The notes under the pieces are model-generated. The model was given only the letters and a program-made list of their open reading frames with translations. It was not told the DNA's origin and searched no databases. The position numbers and the translations under genes were made by a program. 64,000 nucleotides of DNA from Nakamurella panacisegetis (lineage in GTDB: Bacteria > Actinomycetota > Actinomycetes > Mycobacteriales > Nakamurellaceae). Position 1 is the first letter of the stretch, and each line of letters starts with the position of its first letter. Where the stretch lies: the NCBI RefSeq assembly GCF_900104535.1, contig NZ_LT629710.1, positions 4,065,501 through 4,129,500 of the forward strand, in the 5' to 3' direction. Shown one piece after another: positions 43,079-51,938 of this stretch.

Positions 43079-44517
43079 CGACGACCGACAAGAAGACCAG
43101 TCCGACCGACGTCCCCGTCGGGGTCGGGTTCCGCTCCGAACGGGGCCCGGTGCTGATCTCCTTGATGTTGGCGACCTCCCTGGTCGCGCTGGACTCGACC
43201 ATCATCGCCACGGCCGTCCCCTCGGTGGTGAAGACCCTGGGTGGCTTCGCCGAGTTCCCCTGGCTGTTCTCGATCTACCTGCTGGCGCAGGCGGTGTCGG
43301 TGCCGATCTACGCCAAGGTGGCCGACATGTTCGGCCGGAAGCCGGTGATCCTGCTGGGAATCGGGCTGTTCCTCGTCGGGTCGATCCTGTGCGGGGTGGC
43401 CTGGAGCATGCCGGCCCTGATCGCGTTCCGGGCCCTGCAGGGCCTCGGCGCCGGGGCGGTGCAGCCGATGAGCATCACCATCGTGGGCGACATCTACACC
43501 CTGCAGGAGCGGGCCAGGGTGCAGGGCTACCTGGCCAGCGTCTGGGGCATCTCGGCCGTCGTCGGGCCGGCGTTGGGCGGTGTGTTCAGCGAGTGGGTCT
43601 CCTGGCGGTGGATCTTCTTCGTGAACATCCCGATGTGCTTCCTGGCCGGGTGGATGCTGTGGCGCCGGTTCCACGAGAACGTCGTCCGCCAGCCGCACCG
43701 GATCGACTACCTCGGTGCCGTCCTGCTCACCGTCGGCTGCTCCCTGCTGATCCTGGGCCTGCTGGAAGGCGGTCAGAGCTGGGCCTGGGACTCCGCCGTT
43801 GGCATCTCCGTCTTCGTCATCGGACTGCTCTCGCTGACGGCGTTCGTCTTCGTGGAGCGCGGGGCCGCCGAACCGGTCCTCCCGCTGTGGATCTTCCGGC
43901 GCCGGGTGCTGGTCAGTGGCAGCGCCGTCTCGCTGGCCGTCGGCGCGGTGCTGCTGGGCCTGACCTCCTATGTCCCGACCTACGTCCAGACCGTGCTCGG
44001 CGCCGGTCCGCTGGTCGCGGGGTTCGCGCTGGCCACCCTGACCATCGGCTGGCCGATCGCGGCCTCCCTGGCCGGCCGGCTCTACCTGCGCATCGGGTTC
44101 CGGTCCACCGTGCTGATCGGCGGCGCGGTGGCTCTGGCCGGGACGGCGCTGACCGTCGGGCTGGGACGGCACTCGTCGATCTGGACGGTCGGAATCGACT
44201 GCTTCGTCATCGGGGTCGGACTCGGACTGGTGGCCAGCCCGACGCTGGTCGCCGCGCAGTCCAGCGTCGGGTGGGCCGAGCGCGGCGTCGTGACCGGGAC
44301 CAACATGTTCAGCCGATCGATCGGCAGCGCCGTCGGCGTGGCCCTGTTCGGTGCCCTGGCCAACTCCGTTCTGAACGCCTCCGGCCACCCCGACCAGTCG
44401 GCCGCGGCCGTCAATGTGGCGTCCCACCACGTGTTCGTCGCCATCGTGGTCGCCTGCGCCGTCATGGTGCTGGCCTCCGTCCTGCTGCCGGCCCGCCGGA
44501 ATCAGGTGGTCGTCTGA
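43075..44517 (+). CDS. MFS transporter of the DHA2 (EmrB/QacA) drug-export family
   Basis: The 480-aa membrane protein has the DHA2-family features: LDSTIIATAVPSVVKTLGGF in the first helix with an acidic residue in the membrane, motif A as AKVADMFGRKPVILLG between helices 2 and 3, and the family motif around RALQGLGAGAVQPMS, followed by about 14 predicted helices. Such transporters exchange protons for lipophilic cations and antibiotics. No TetR gene is beside it, so control may lie in its leaderless leader peptide. The start GTG 43075 overlaps the leader stop. Confidence 0.9.
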   Translation: MTTTDKKTSPTDVPVGVGFRSERGPVLISLMLATSLVALDSTIIATAVPSVVKTLGGFAEFPWLFSIYLLAQAVSVPIYAKVADMFGRKPVILLGIGLFLVGSILCGVAWSMPALIAFRALQGLGAGAVQPMSITIVGDIYTLQERARVQGYLASVWGISAVVGPALGGVFSEWVSWRWIFFVNIPMCFLAGWMLWRRFHENVVRQPHRIDYLGAVLLTVGCSLLILGLLEGGQSWAWDSAVGISVFVIGLLSLTAFVFVERGAAEPVLPLWIFRRRVLVSGSAVSLAVGAVLLGLTSYVPTYVQTVLGAGPLVAGFALATLTIGWPIAASLAGRLYLRIGFRSTVLIGGAVALAGTALTVGLGRHSSIWTVGIDCFVIGVGLGLVASPTLVAAQSSVGWAERGVVTGTNMFSRSIGSAVGVALFGALANSVLNASGHPDQSAAAVNVASHHVFVAIVVACAVMVLASVLLPARRNQVVV

Positions 44518-44564
44518 TCGTGCTTGACTGACCCGGTGAGCACCGGACGAACGAGCGTGACCCG

Positions 44565-46196
44565 ATGACGACGACCCTGTTCCGCGGTGGGCGCGTGCAC
44601 ACCGCCGCCGACCCGGAGGCCACCGCCCTGGCCGTCACCGACGGGGTGATCAGCTGGATCGGCGGGGAACACGCGGTCGAGATGGCCGGTCGCCCCGACC
44701 ACGTGGTTCAGCTCGACGGTGCCCTGGTCGCACCGGGATTCGTCGATGCCCACGTGCACAGCACGGACGCCGGTCTGGCCCTGATCGGCCTCGACCTGTC
44801 GGCCGCGACGACCCTCGCGGACTGCCTGGTCCGGATCGCGAGCGCGGCGAACGCCGTCGAGCCCGGAGGCCTGGTGTGGGGACACGGCTGGGACGAGACC
44901 CGGTGGCCGGAGAACCGGCCGCCGACGCGGGCCGAGATCGACGCCGCGGTCGGGGACCGCCCGACCTACTTGAGCCGGGTCGACGTGCATTCCGCCCTGG
45001 TCAGCACGACACTGGCGGCCGGGTTGCCCGATCTCGCCCTCCATCCCGACATCCCGCCGACCCGCGGCGCCCACCACGCGGTCCGGAACCGGGCCAAGGC
45101 GTTGCTCACCCCGGAGCGCCGCACGCAGGCCCAGACGGCGTTCCTGACGGCGGCGGCCGCGGCCGGCATCGTCGAGGTGCACGAGTGTGCGAGCGGCGAC
45201 GAGCCCGGCCGCGCCGACCTGGCTTCCCTGCTGGCGCTGGACGTGCCGATCTCGGTGCTGGGCTACCTGGCCTCGGCGGTCGCCGACCCGGCGGAGGCCA
45301 CCGCATTGCTGCGTCTGACCGGGGCCGTGGCGCTGGCCGGCGATCTGTCCGTCGACGGGGCCATCGGTTCCCGGACGGCCGCCCTGACCTCTCCGTACGC
45401 CGACGACCCGCAGGCTTGTGGCACCCGGTACCTGAGCGACGACGAATTGACCGACCATCTGTGGGCCTGCGCCGTGGCCGGCGTCCAGCCCGGCTTCCAC
45501 GCGATCGGCGACGACGGGGTGAGCGCGGTCGGCCGGGCCCTGCGCCGGGCGATCGACCGGCTCGGCCCGAACGGAACGGTGAAGTTGGCCGGCGTGGTGC
45601 CCCGCATCGAGCACGCCGAGATGGCCGACGCCGAGGCCATCGCCGCGTTCGCGGCGACCGGGACCGTGGCCAGCGTGCAACCCATGTTCGACGCCGAATG
45701 GGGCGGAGACCAAGGCATGTACGCCCGCCGGCTGGGGGCCGACCGCGCCCGCCCGATGAACCCGTTCGCCGCCCTCGCCTCGGCCGGGGTCGCCCTGGCC
45801 CTCGGCTCCGACGCCCCGGTCACCGCGGCCCGGCCGTGGCAGGCCGTGCAGGCCGCGGTCCATCACCACACCGCCGGGTCCGGCCTGTCGCCCCGCGCCG
45901 CGTTCACGGCCCACACCCGCGGCGGCCACCGGGCCGCCGGCCGCACCGACCGGGGAGTGGGCACCATTGCGGTGGGCGCTCCGGCCCACCTGGCGATCTT
46001 CGCCGCGGGCGAGCTGGTGCGCCCGGCGGCGAACCCGCGGGTGGCGCGATGGTCGACCGACCCGCGATCCCGGGTTCCGCTGCTGCCGGACCTCACCCCG
46101 GGGGCGGGCCTCCCGACCACCCTCGCCACTCTGGTCGGCGGACGGGTGGCGTTCGACACCGGCCTGCTGGCCGACCTCACCGAATCCGTCGGCTGA
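44565..46196 (+). CDS. Amidohydrolase family 3 (YtcJ-like) metal-dependent hydrolase
   Basis: The 543-aa protein belongs to the amidohydrolase superfamily. Its first part is a beta domain (RGGRVHTAADPEATALAV, VIWIGG-type strand), then the metal site motif PGFVDAHVHSTDAGL. His residues in GFHAIGDDGVSAV and IEHAEMAD and the catalytic Asp in ALGSDAPVTAARP complete the usual set. A C-terminal FTAHTRGGHRAAG...GTIAVGAPAHLAIF segment is typical of YtcJ/N-acyl-amino-acid or exoenzyme regulatory (AepA) relatives. The start is ATG 44565; a ten-codon GTG ORF (44536) also ends on it but lacks a good promoter. The substrate is unknown. Confidence 0.85.
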   Translation: MTTTLFRGGRVHTAADPEATALAVTDGVISWIGGEHAVEMAGRPDHVVQLDGALVAPGFVDAHVHSTDAGLALIGLDLSAATTLADCLVRIASAANAVEPGGLVWGHGWDETRWPENRPPTRAEIDAAVGDRPTYLSRVDVHSALVSTTLAAGLPDLALHPDIPPTRGAHHAVRNRAKALLTPERRTQAQTAFLTAAAAAGIVEVHECASGDEPGRADLASLLALDVPISVLGYLASAVADPAEATALLRLTGAVALAGDLSVDGAIGSRTAALTSPYADDPQACGTRYLSDDELTDHLWACAVAGVQPGFHAIGDDGVSAVGRALRRAIDRLGPNGTVKLAGVVPRIEHAEMADAEAIAAFAATGTVASVQPMFDAEWGGDQGMYARRLGADRARPMNPFAALASAGVALALGSDAPVTAARPWQAVQAAVHHHTAGSGLSPRAAFTAHTRGGHRAAGRTDRGVGTIAVGAPAHLAIFAAGELVRPAANPRVARWSTDPRSRVPLLPDLTPGAGLPTTLATLVGGRVAFDTGLLADLTESVG

Positions 46197-46239
46197 GGAG
46201 ATCATCTCCGGGCTGACGAGTTGATCACCCGAGTCGCAC

Positions 46240-46245
46240 TACGCT
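46240..46245 (+). promoter_or_regulatory. -10 element TACGCT for the leaderless lnt gene
   Basis: TACGCT is followed by six bases and the GTG at 46252, the spacing of a leaderless transcript. Confidence 0.5.
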
Positions 46246-46251
46246 GATCCG

Positions 46252-47955
46252 GTGGCATCTCCCGCGGTCGATCGCGCCCCGTCCGCCGACCTCGTGCGGC
46301 TAACCCGGAAACGGCTGCAGCAGTCGGGCCATCCCGGCCGCCTGCACCGGTGGAAGGCTTCGCTGCTCGGTGTGGGCGGACTGCGTGTCCTGGCCGCCGT
46401 CGTCGGGGGCTATGCGCTCAATCTGTCCTTCGCACCGACCACGTTGTGGTGGATGGCACCCGTCGGGCTGGCCCTGCTCGGCCTGTCGGTGCACGGCCGC
46501 CGGCTCCGGCCGGCCCTTGGCCTCGGCCTTCTGTTCGGCCTGGCCTTCTACCTCCCGCTGCTCAACTGGACGACGGTGTACGTCGGGCCGGTGGCCACCG
46601 CGCTGGCGGTGGCCGAGGCGCTGCTGACCATGCCCGTCGGTGCCCTGATCGCGTCGGCGTCGCGCCGCCTTCCGCTGTGGCCGATCTGGGCCGCCGCGGC
46701 CTGGATCGCCGCTGAGGCGCTGCGGGCCAGGTTCCCGTTCGGCGGCTTCCCCTGGGGCGGCATCGCCTACTCGCAGCCCGACGGCCCGCTGCTGCCCGCC
46801 GCGTCGCTCCTGGGGGCCTCGGGGCTGGCCTTCCTCACCGCGTTGGCCGGGTTCGCTCTCAGCGGCCTGGCCCGTGCCGTCTGGAACCACCGCCGGCACC
46901 TGCGCCCCATGCTGCTGCTGGCGCCGGTGATGCTGGTCGCCGTGCCGTTCGTGCTGGGCGTCGTGGGCCTGCGGACCGAGCAGAGCGGGTCCGACGCGCC
47001 CCACAAGACGATCGCCGTCGTCCAGGGGAACGTGCCGCAGCCCGGGCTGGAGTTCAATGCCCGCCGGCGGGCCGTCACCGACATGCACGTCAAGGAGACG
47101 CAGAAGCTGGCGGCGGCGGTGAGGGCGGGGACGGCGCCGAAACCGGAGCTCGTCATCTGGCCGGAGAACGCCTCCGACATCGACCCGTACACCAATTCCG
47201 ACGCGTTCGCCGAGATCGATCAGGCGGTCAGGGACATCGGTGTGCCCACCCTGGTCGGAGCGGTGGTCGGCGCCGGCCAGCCGGGGCAGAGCTACAACAT
47301 GGGCATCGTCTGGGATCCGGTGACCGGCCCGGCGGCCAAGCTGTCGGACCAGACCTACAGCAAGATGCACCCGGTGCCGTTCGGCGAGTACATGCCGTGG
47401 CGGTCGTTCTTCCGGATCTTCTCCGCCAAGGTCGACCTGCAGCAGGGTGAGTTCCTGCCCGGGCGGCGTCCCGGCAACCTCACCATGAACGGCGTGAAGA
47501 TCGGCGACGTCATCTGTTTCGAGGTGGTCTACGACGGCATCGTCCGCGACGTGGTCAAGGGTGGGGCGCAGGTCCTGGTGGTGCAGACCAACAACGCCAC
47601 CTTCGGCTACACCAACGAGACCTACCAGCAGCAGGCGATGAGTCGCGTGCGGGCCGTGGAACACGGGCGGGAGGTGCTGATCTCCTCGACCAGCGGGGTG
47701 TCGGCGGTGATCCGGCCGGACGGCAGCGTGGAGTCCTCCATCGGGTTGTTCACCGCCGGCTACATGGACGCCTCGGTGCCCCTGATCTCGGCCACGACGC
47801 CGGGAACGGTCATCGGGGGTCCGCTGGAATGGGTGCTGGCCATCGGCTTCCTGGCCGGCCTGGCTTTCGTGACGGTGCGGGAACGCCGCCGTCGGAACTC
47901 CGGCACCGGCGATTCGACGGGCGCCGAGTCGTCCCCCGGTCCCGCGACCGCATAG
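46252..47955 (+). CDS. lnt: Apolipoprotein N-acyltransferase
   Basis: Lnt adds the third acyl chain to the N-terminal Cys of lipoproteins at the outer face of the membrane. The 567-aa protein has about seven membrane helices, then a nitrilase-like domain (about residues 250-510) with the Glu-Lys-Cys triad: Glu in LVIWPENASD, Lys in YSKMHPVPFGEYMPW and Cys in GDVICFEVVYDG. A last helix near the C-terminus re-enters the membrane. The start is GTG 46252. The next gene is ppm1. In M. tuberculosis the two domains are fused in one protein (Rv2051c); here they are separate, as in M. smegmatis and Corynebacterium. Confidence 0.94.
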   Translation: MASPAVDRAPSADLVRLTRKRLQQSGHPGRLHRWKASLLGVGGLRVLAAVVGGYALNLSFAPTTLWWMAPVGLALLGLSVHGRRLRPALGLGLLFGLAFYLPLLNWTTVYVGPVATALAVAEALLTMPVGALIASASRRLPLWPIWAAAAWIAAEALRARFPFGGFPWGGIAYSQPDGPLLPAASLLGASGLAFLTALAGFALSGLARAVWNHRRHLRPMLLLAPVMLVAVPFVLGVVGLRTEQSGSDAPHKTIAVVQGNVPQPGLEFNARRRAVTDMHVKETQKLAAAVRAGTAPKPELVIWPENASDIDPYTNSDAFAEIDQAVRDIGVPTLVGAVVGAGQPGQSYNMGIVWDPVTGPAAKLSDQTYSKMHPVPFGEYMPWRSFFRIFSAKVDLQQGEFLPGRRPGNLTMNGVKIGDVICFEVVYDGIVRDVVKGGAQVLVVQTNNATFGYTNETYQQQAMSRVRAVEHGREVLISSTSGVSAVIRPDGSVESSIGLFTAGYMDASVPLISATTPGTVIGGPLEWVLAIGFLAGLAFVTVRERRRRNSGTGDSTGAESSPGPATA

Positions 47956-47958
47956 GTT
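47953..47958 (+). promoter_or_regulatory. Possible -10 element TAGGTT upstream of ppm1, on the lnt stop codon
   Basis: TAGGTT begins with the lnt stop codon TAG and would give a leader of about 80 bases before ppm1. This is weak evidence; read-through from lnt is equally possible. Confidence 0.25.
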
Positions 47959-48042
47959 GGGAACCTGGCTTGGCAAGGCGGCAGGTACACGACGGTCATC
48001 GGGCGGTTGTTCGACAACGCCCTCGAAGGAGAAACAACACCC

Positions 48043-48834
48043 GTGAGTTCCGAGGAAAGCGTCGACGCGAACGAGACCGGCGAGAGGGTTCTCGTGATCA
48101 TCCCGACGTTCAACGAGCGGGAGAATCTGCCCCGCATCCTGGACCGGGTCCGGGCCGCAGTGCCGGATGTCCACGTCCTGGTGGTGGACGACGGCAGCCC
48201 GGACGGGACGGGTCTGATCGCCGACGAGCGGGCCGCCGCGGATGACCGGATCGCCGTGCTGCACCGCACCGAGAAGAACGGCCTCGGGCCGGCCTACTTC
48301 GCCGGTTTCGGCTGGGGCCTCGATCACGGTTTCGACGTGCTGGTGGAGATGGACGCCGATGGGTCGCACGCACCCGAGCAACTGCCGCGGCTGCTGACCG
48401 CACTGGATCACGCGGACCTGGTGATCGGATCGCGCTACGTCCCGGGCGGTTCGGTCGTCAACTGGCCCAAACGCCGGGAGCTGCTGTCCAAGGGCGGAAA
48501 CCTGTACTCCCGGCTCGCCCTCGGCGTATCGGTCAAGGACATCACGGCCGGCTACCGGGCCTACCGGGCCAAGGTGATCCGGGCCATTCCGCTCAACGAG
48601 GTCGCCTCCCACGGCTACTGCTTCCAGGTCGATCTGGCCTGGCGGACCATCCTGGGCGGATTCCGGGTGGTGGAGGTGCCGATCACTTTCACCGAGCGCG
48701 AGATCGGTGTGTCCAAGATGAGCGGGAACATCGTCCGTGAGGCCCTGATCAAGGTCACGCTCTGGGGTGCGGCGCATCGCTGGCAGCAGATCAAGGGGCT
48801 GTTCAGCAGGTCGGGCGAGCGGGTCAGCCGCTGA
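48043..48834 (+). CDS. ppm1: Polyprenol monophosphomannose synthase
   Basis: Ppm1 transfers mannose from GDP-mannose to polyprenyl phosphate, giving the mannose donor for lipomannan, lipoarabinomannan and protein O-mannosylation. The 263-aa GT2-family protein has [18 protein letters not shown], the nucleotide-binding [16 protein letters not shown] and the metal-binding [14 protein letters not shown]. It lacks C-terminal membrane helices, so it depends on a membrane partner such as Lnt. GTG 48043 is preceded by AAGGAG with 11-base spacing; the frame opens 36 bases earlier. The gene ends at a long perfect hairpin shared with rbpA, and the lnt-ppm1/rbpA neighbourhood is as in M. tuberculosis. 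Confidence 0.93.
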   Translation: MSSEESVDANETGERVLVIIPTFNERENLPRILDRVRAAVPDVHVLVVDDGSPDGTGLIADERAAADDRIAVLHRTEKNGLGPAYFAGFGWGLDHGFDVLVEMDADGSHAPEQLPRLLTALDHADLVIGSRYVPGGSVVNWPKRRELLSKGGNLYSRLALGVSVKDITAGYRAYRAKVIRAIPLNEVASHGYCFQVDLAWRTILGGFRVVEVPITFTEREIGVSKMSGNIVREALIKVTLWGAAHRWQQIKGLFSRSGERVSR

Positions 48835-48868
48835 TCGGCGGCTCCGCCCGAGATCGACCCCCAGATGC

Positions 48869-48908
48869 AGATCGGCCCCGCTCCGGAAGTCCGGAGCGGG
48901 GCCGATCT
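48869..48908. terminator. 19-bp-stem bidirectional terminator between ppm1 and rbpA
   Basis: AGATCGGCCCCGCTCCGGA pairs with its exact reverse complement after a two-base centre. It lies 35 bases after the ppm1 stop and 17 bases beyond the rbpA stop on the other strand. Confidence 0.85.
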
Positions 48909-48924
48909 AGTTGGCCGTTCTGGT

Positions 48925-49266
48925 TCAGGAAGCGGTACGACGGGCCTTGAGCTCGGCCAGACGCTCACCCAGGATCTCTTCCAGTTCGGCGATGGAGCGA
49001 CGCTCCAGCAGCATGTCCCAGTGGGTACGCGGCGGCTTGACCGCCTTGCCCTCGGGAGCCGAGCCGTCGATCAGAGCGGACTCGAGGCCGTGCATCCGGC
49101 AGTCCCAGACCGCCGGAACCTCGGCGTCGTCGGCCATCGGTACGGTGAACTCGTGGCCCCTCGGGCAACGGAAGGTCGCCGTGCGGCGCGGTGCCAGGTC
49201 GTGATTGCGATCAGCCTCGTAACTGGTGCTTCCGAGGCGACTTCCGCGTAGGACGCGGTCAGCCAT
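48925..49266 (-). CDS. rbpA: RNA polymerase-binding protein RbpA
   Basis: RbpA is an essential actinobacterial protein that binds the principal sigma factor and RNA polymerase and stabilises the open promoter complex. The 113-aa protein shows the N-terminal tail VLRGSRLGSTSYEADRN, the core with FRCPRGHEFTVPMADDAEVP and WDCRMHG, whose Cys and His residues form the zinc-site pattern, the basic linker and the C-terminal sigma-interacting helix around HWDMLLERRSIAELEEIL. The start ATG 49266 has AAAGGAA upstream. A sigma-R/sigma-E-type promoter motif about 100 bases upstream suggests stress induction, as known for S. coelicolor rbpA. Confidence 0.96.
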   Translation of the reverse strand: MADRVLRGSRLGSTSYEADRNHDLAPRRTATFRCPRGHEFTVPMADDAEVPAVWDCRMHGLESALIDGSAPEGKAVKPPRTHWDMLLERRSIAELEEILGERLAELKARRTAS

Positions 49267-49704
49267 GGTGTTCCTTTCGCATCGTTCGTCCGGGGCCACG
49301 CAAGAGCGTGGTTCCGGGGCCGGCGAAAATTCACCGGCTGGTTGCCCTTTGGGGCGCTACCGAGTGGTAACGCTGTCAGAGGGTGGTTCGTTCCCGATCG
49401 ACCGTCGGATGGTCCGGCGGCCGGCGGAATTGCGACATGGTTCCCTCGTCGCCCGATGATGTGACGACCGATCCGGTCGTCCGTCACGCCTGTCGTCCCC
49501 CGGCAATCTGACCATGTCGAAGGCGGCCCCACGATGAGCGGCGACCTTGAACGTTAGCGCACTGCCGACCGCAAGCGGGCGCACAGTACCAGGAACCGCC
49601 GCACATGGTGATGGGTTCCACACCGGGACCGGAATCCGGTCGGTCTGGAAATAGGACCGTCAGGTCGAAGGTCGTCGCGTAGCGGCCCCGATGTTGGCGC
49701 GTGA
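49267..49704. other. 438-bp gap holding the rbpA leader and promoter, no gene seen
   Basis: The stretch between rbpA and tdk has no convincing reading frame. It contains a small hairpin, CCACGC-AAGA-GCGTGG (49296-49311), in the rbpA leader, and an ECF-sigma-type promoter motif (49369-49395). An open frame on the minus strand (49357-49623) has atypical composition and no ribosome site, and it crosses the promoter. I see nothing else in the rest. Confidence 0.6.
49369..49395 (-). promoter_or_regulatory. Sigma-R/sigma-E-type (ECF) promoter of rbpA
   Basis: Read on the minus strand, GGGAAC is followed by exactly 18 bases and GTT. This fits the GGAAY-N18-GTT consensus of the oxidative/thiol-stress ECF sigma factors (SigR in Streptomyces, SigH/SigE in mycobacteria). 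Transcription would start about 95-100 bases before the rbpA ATG. SigR control of rbpA is established in S. coelicolor. Confidence 0.6.
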
Positions 49705-50394
49705 TCAGCTGTCGAGCGGGAACGTACCGGCTCCGGCGGTCGGCCCCAGGTCGCCCTGCCGATGGTGTCGCCGGCACAGGACCTTGTAGTGAACCGCGGC
49801 CGCGGCCTCGGTATCGGCCACGACGACCCGGGCCCCGGACTTGGCCACCACCCCGTCCACCACCCGCGCGTTGAACCGGCCCGGCCGGCCGCACCAGCAC
49901 AGCACCTCGACCTGCAGGGGCACTGATTCGTCGGCGAGCTCGAACAACCGCGCCGACCCCGGGAACAAATTGCCGAGGAAATCCGTGGCGATTCCGAAGG
50001 CGTAGACGTCGATACCGGAGTCGTCGGCCAGCTGTGCCATCTGCTCCACCTGGGCCGGGGTGAAGAACTGGGCCTCGTCCACGATCAGGTAGTCGACGCG
50101 GACGCCGGCCGCCCAGGACCGGCCGACCAGTTCGGCCAGGTCCTCGCGGTCGTCGACTTCGGTCGCCGGCTTGACGATCCCGACGCGGGAGCTGATCTGG
50201 GGGATGGCTGACCGGTCGTAGCGGGTGAGCAGCAGTCCGCGGAAGCCGGCCTTGCCGCGGTTGTGGTCGAGCTGGAGCGCCAGCGTCGACTTGCCGCAGT
50301 CCATCGGTCCGTAGAAGAACTTCAGAACCCCGGGAGCTTCACCGCCGGCACCCAACTGATCGGGCAGGGGGGTCGCCGGATCCGGAGCGCTCAT
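49705..50394 (-). CDS. tdk: Thymidine kinase
   Basis: The enzyme phosphorylates thymidine with ATP in the salvage of pyrimidine nucleosides. The 229-aa protein is a type II thymidine kinase. Walker A is GPMDCGKSTLALQ, the catalytic and magnesium-binding region is LIVDEAQFF, and the zinc-binding lasso domain has CWCGRPGRFNAR and CRRHH. The final part contains the thymidine-binding loop. It starts at ATG 50394 with no obvious ribosome site. The neighbouring genes give no clue to a special role. Confidence 0.93.
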   Translation of the reverse strand: MSAPDPATPLPDQLGAGGEAPGVLKFFYGPMDCGKSTLALQLDHNRGKAGFRGLLLTRYDRSAIPQISSRVGIVKPATEVDDREDLAELVGRSWAAGVRVDYLIVDEAQFFTPAQVEQMAQLADDSGIDVYAFGIATDFLGNLFPGSARLFELADESVPLQVEVLCWCGRPGRFNARVVDGVVAKSGARVVVADTEAAAAVHYKVLCRRHHRQGDLGPTAGAGTFPLDS

Positions 50395-50563
50395 CGCGGG
50401 CCGGACGCGGCCGACGTGATCCGTGCGTCCCGCACCCGCCCGCTTGGCAATGGCGTCGTCGCGGTGACCGGGGGAGCAGAGCTGAGCGGACTGGGCACCA
50501 GCGGACTGTACGCACTGCCTGGGCGGGGAGCCGAATGCGGCGCGGCCGATCCGGACGGCTGTG

Positions 50564-51349
50564 TCAGGCGGGGTTCCACTGACCGCGCTCGTTCAGGACG
50601 GATCGGAGTACGTCAGGGCGGTCGGTCATGATGCCGTCGACACCCAGGTCGAGGAGTCGCCGCATCTCGTCGGCCTCGTTGATCGTCCAGACGTGCACCT
50701 CGATGCCGGACCGGTGGGCGGCCGCCACGAAGGCCGGATTGACCACGCCGACCGGGCCGTACCGGACCGGGACCTGAGCGGCCAGGGCGCCGGGCGTCCT
50801 GGGTGTGATGTGCAGGCGTGCCGACGCGGCCAGACGGCCCACTCCACGTGGCCCGAGAGACGTCGCCACACCTGGGCCGAGGGCCTGCCGCAGGGTGGTC
50901 AGCCGACGGTCGGAGAACGAACCGAGCCCCACTCGGTCCAGGGCTCCGGAGGCCCGGAGCAGGTCGATCAGCGGCCCGACCGCGCGGTCCGACTTGGGGT
51001 CGATGTTGAAGCGGGTGGTCGGGAACGCGGCCAGGACGTCGGCCATCAGGGGTATCGGCTCCCGCCCACCGATTCGGGCCTGCCTGACCTGATCCCACCG
51101 CAGGTCGGCGATCCGGCCCCGCCTGTCGGTGACCCTGTCCAGGTGGGAGTCGTGGAAGGCGACGAGCACTCCGTCGGCCGTGGCGTGGACGTCCGTCTCC
51201 AGGTACCCGTAGCCCTCGTCGACCGCCCGCCGGAAGGCGGCCATGGAGTTCTCGCAGCCGGCGAGATCGCCGATGTGCCAACCACGGTGGGCGAAGGCAC
51301 GCGGGCCCGATCCGTCGAGGTAGGCCGTCATGGGACAGAAGTCTGTCAT
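50564..51349 (-). CDS. Glycerophosphodiester phosphodiesterase
   Basis: The 261-aa protein has the TIM-barrel GDPD pattern: AFAHRGWHIGDLAGCENSM with the catalytic His and Arg, the metal-binding YLETDVHATADGVLVAFHD with the second catalytic His, then RFNIDPKSDRAVG and VHVWTINEADEMRRLLDLGVDGIMTDRPD at the end, all typical of GlpQ/UgpQ enzymes that release glycerol 3-phosphate. There is no signal peptide, so it resembles the cytosolic UgpQ type. The start is taken as ATG 51349; ATG 51331 (MTAYLDG) is also reasonable. Neither has a ribosome site. It is divergent from a small zinc-finger gene. Confidence 0.9.
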   Translation of the reverse strand: MTDFCPMTAYLDGSGPRAFAHRGWHIGDLAGCENSMAAFRRAVDEGYGYLETDVHATADGVLVAFHDSHLDRVTDRRGRIADLRWDQVRQARIGGREPIPLMADVLAAFPTTRFNIDPKSDRAVGPLIDLLRASGALDRVGLGSFSDRRLTTLRQALGPGVATSLGPRGVGRLAASARLHITPRTPGALAAQVPVRYGPVGVVNPAFVAAAHRSGIEVHVWTINEADEMRRLLDLGVDGIMTDRPDVLRSVLNERGQWNPA

Positions 51350-51380
51350 GTCGCGGTCGGTTTGCCGACGGCCCTTGGTT

Positions 51381-51386
51381 TACCGT
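51381..51386 (+). promoter_or_regulatory. -10 element TACCGT for the leaderless zinc-finger gene
   Basis: TACCGT is followed by six bases and the ATG at 51393. The hexamer is the only promoter-like sequence in the 43-bp gap to the divergent phosphodiesterase gene. Confidence 0.5.
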
Positions 51387-51392
51387 GATCGG

Positions 51393-51755
51393 ATGCCTGC
51401 CGTGGAATCCGCGATGATCGCGCCGGCCGCCGGTCGGGCTCCGGCCCGGTGCGGCTGGTGCGGACGCGAGCTCCCGTCCGCCGGGACGGTCGGGCGCCGG
51501 CGTCGCTACTGCACCCAATCCTGTCGACAACGGGCATACGAGAACCGCAACGCGCTGCAGCGTGGCGAACTGCCATCCGACGCGGTGGTGCTGACCGTCG
51601 ACGAGCGCGACGATCTGGCTGACCGCCTGTACCAGGCCCGGTGTGCGGCCGAGGACGTCTCCACCGCTCTGCTGGAAGGTGCGTCGGCGGCCGAGCTGGG
51701 TCCGCTGGTCGCCGAGATGCTCGTGGCCGCGCGGGCGGCCGAGCGGATCCGCTGA
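51393..51755 (+). CDS. Small zinc-finger-like protein
   Basis: The 120-aa protein has an N-terminal C-x2-C...C-x3-C motif (RCGWCGRELPSAG, then RRYCTQSCRQRAYENR), a treble-clef-like zinc site seen in many small actinobacterial proteins that are usually called hypothetical. The rest is an alanine-rich helical segment ending in ARAAERIR. It could bind DNA, RNA or a protein; no function can be inferred. The start ATG 51393 is supported by a leaderless -10; the frame opens at 51330. The gene is monocistronic and convergent with a metallophosphoesterase gene. Confidence 0.7.
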   Translation: MPAVESAMIAPAAGRAPARCGWCGRELPSAGTVGRRRRYCTQSCRQRAYENRNALQRGELPSDAVVLTVDERDDLADRLYQARCAAEDVSTALLEGASAAELGPLVAEMLVAARAAERIR

Positions 51756-51900
51756 GCCCAGTCCGCCGGGCCGGGAACCCAGGAGGCCGGTTGCCCGTTT
51801 GATCGGTTGACCGGGTGCCGGCAAGTCCCCGGGCCTCACATCAGTAAGAGCCGTTGTGGACTACCGCAGCCCCCCGGGCTGGCTGGAGCCATTTCGGTCT

Positions 51901-51916
51901 GTCGCCCCGAGGCGAC
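51901..51916. terminator. Short hairpin between convergent genes
   Basis: GTCGCC-CCGA-GGCGAC lies between the small zinc-finger gene (ending at 51755) and the metallophosphoesterase gene (ending at 51939). The stem is only six base pairs, so termination is uncertain. The rest of the 183-bp gap shows nothing. Confidence 0.25.
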
Positions 51917-51938
51917 TCGGCACCCGGTCCCTTCTCGG

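Noticed and set aside
44536-44568. Ten-codon GTG ORF ending on the amidohydrolase ATG, as a further leaderless leader
   Set aside because: No TANNNT element at six or seven bases upstream, so it is probably a chance overlap.
49357-49623. Minus-strand open frame in the rbpA-tdk gap
   Set aside because: No ribosome site or known pattern; it crosses the rbpA promoter motif.
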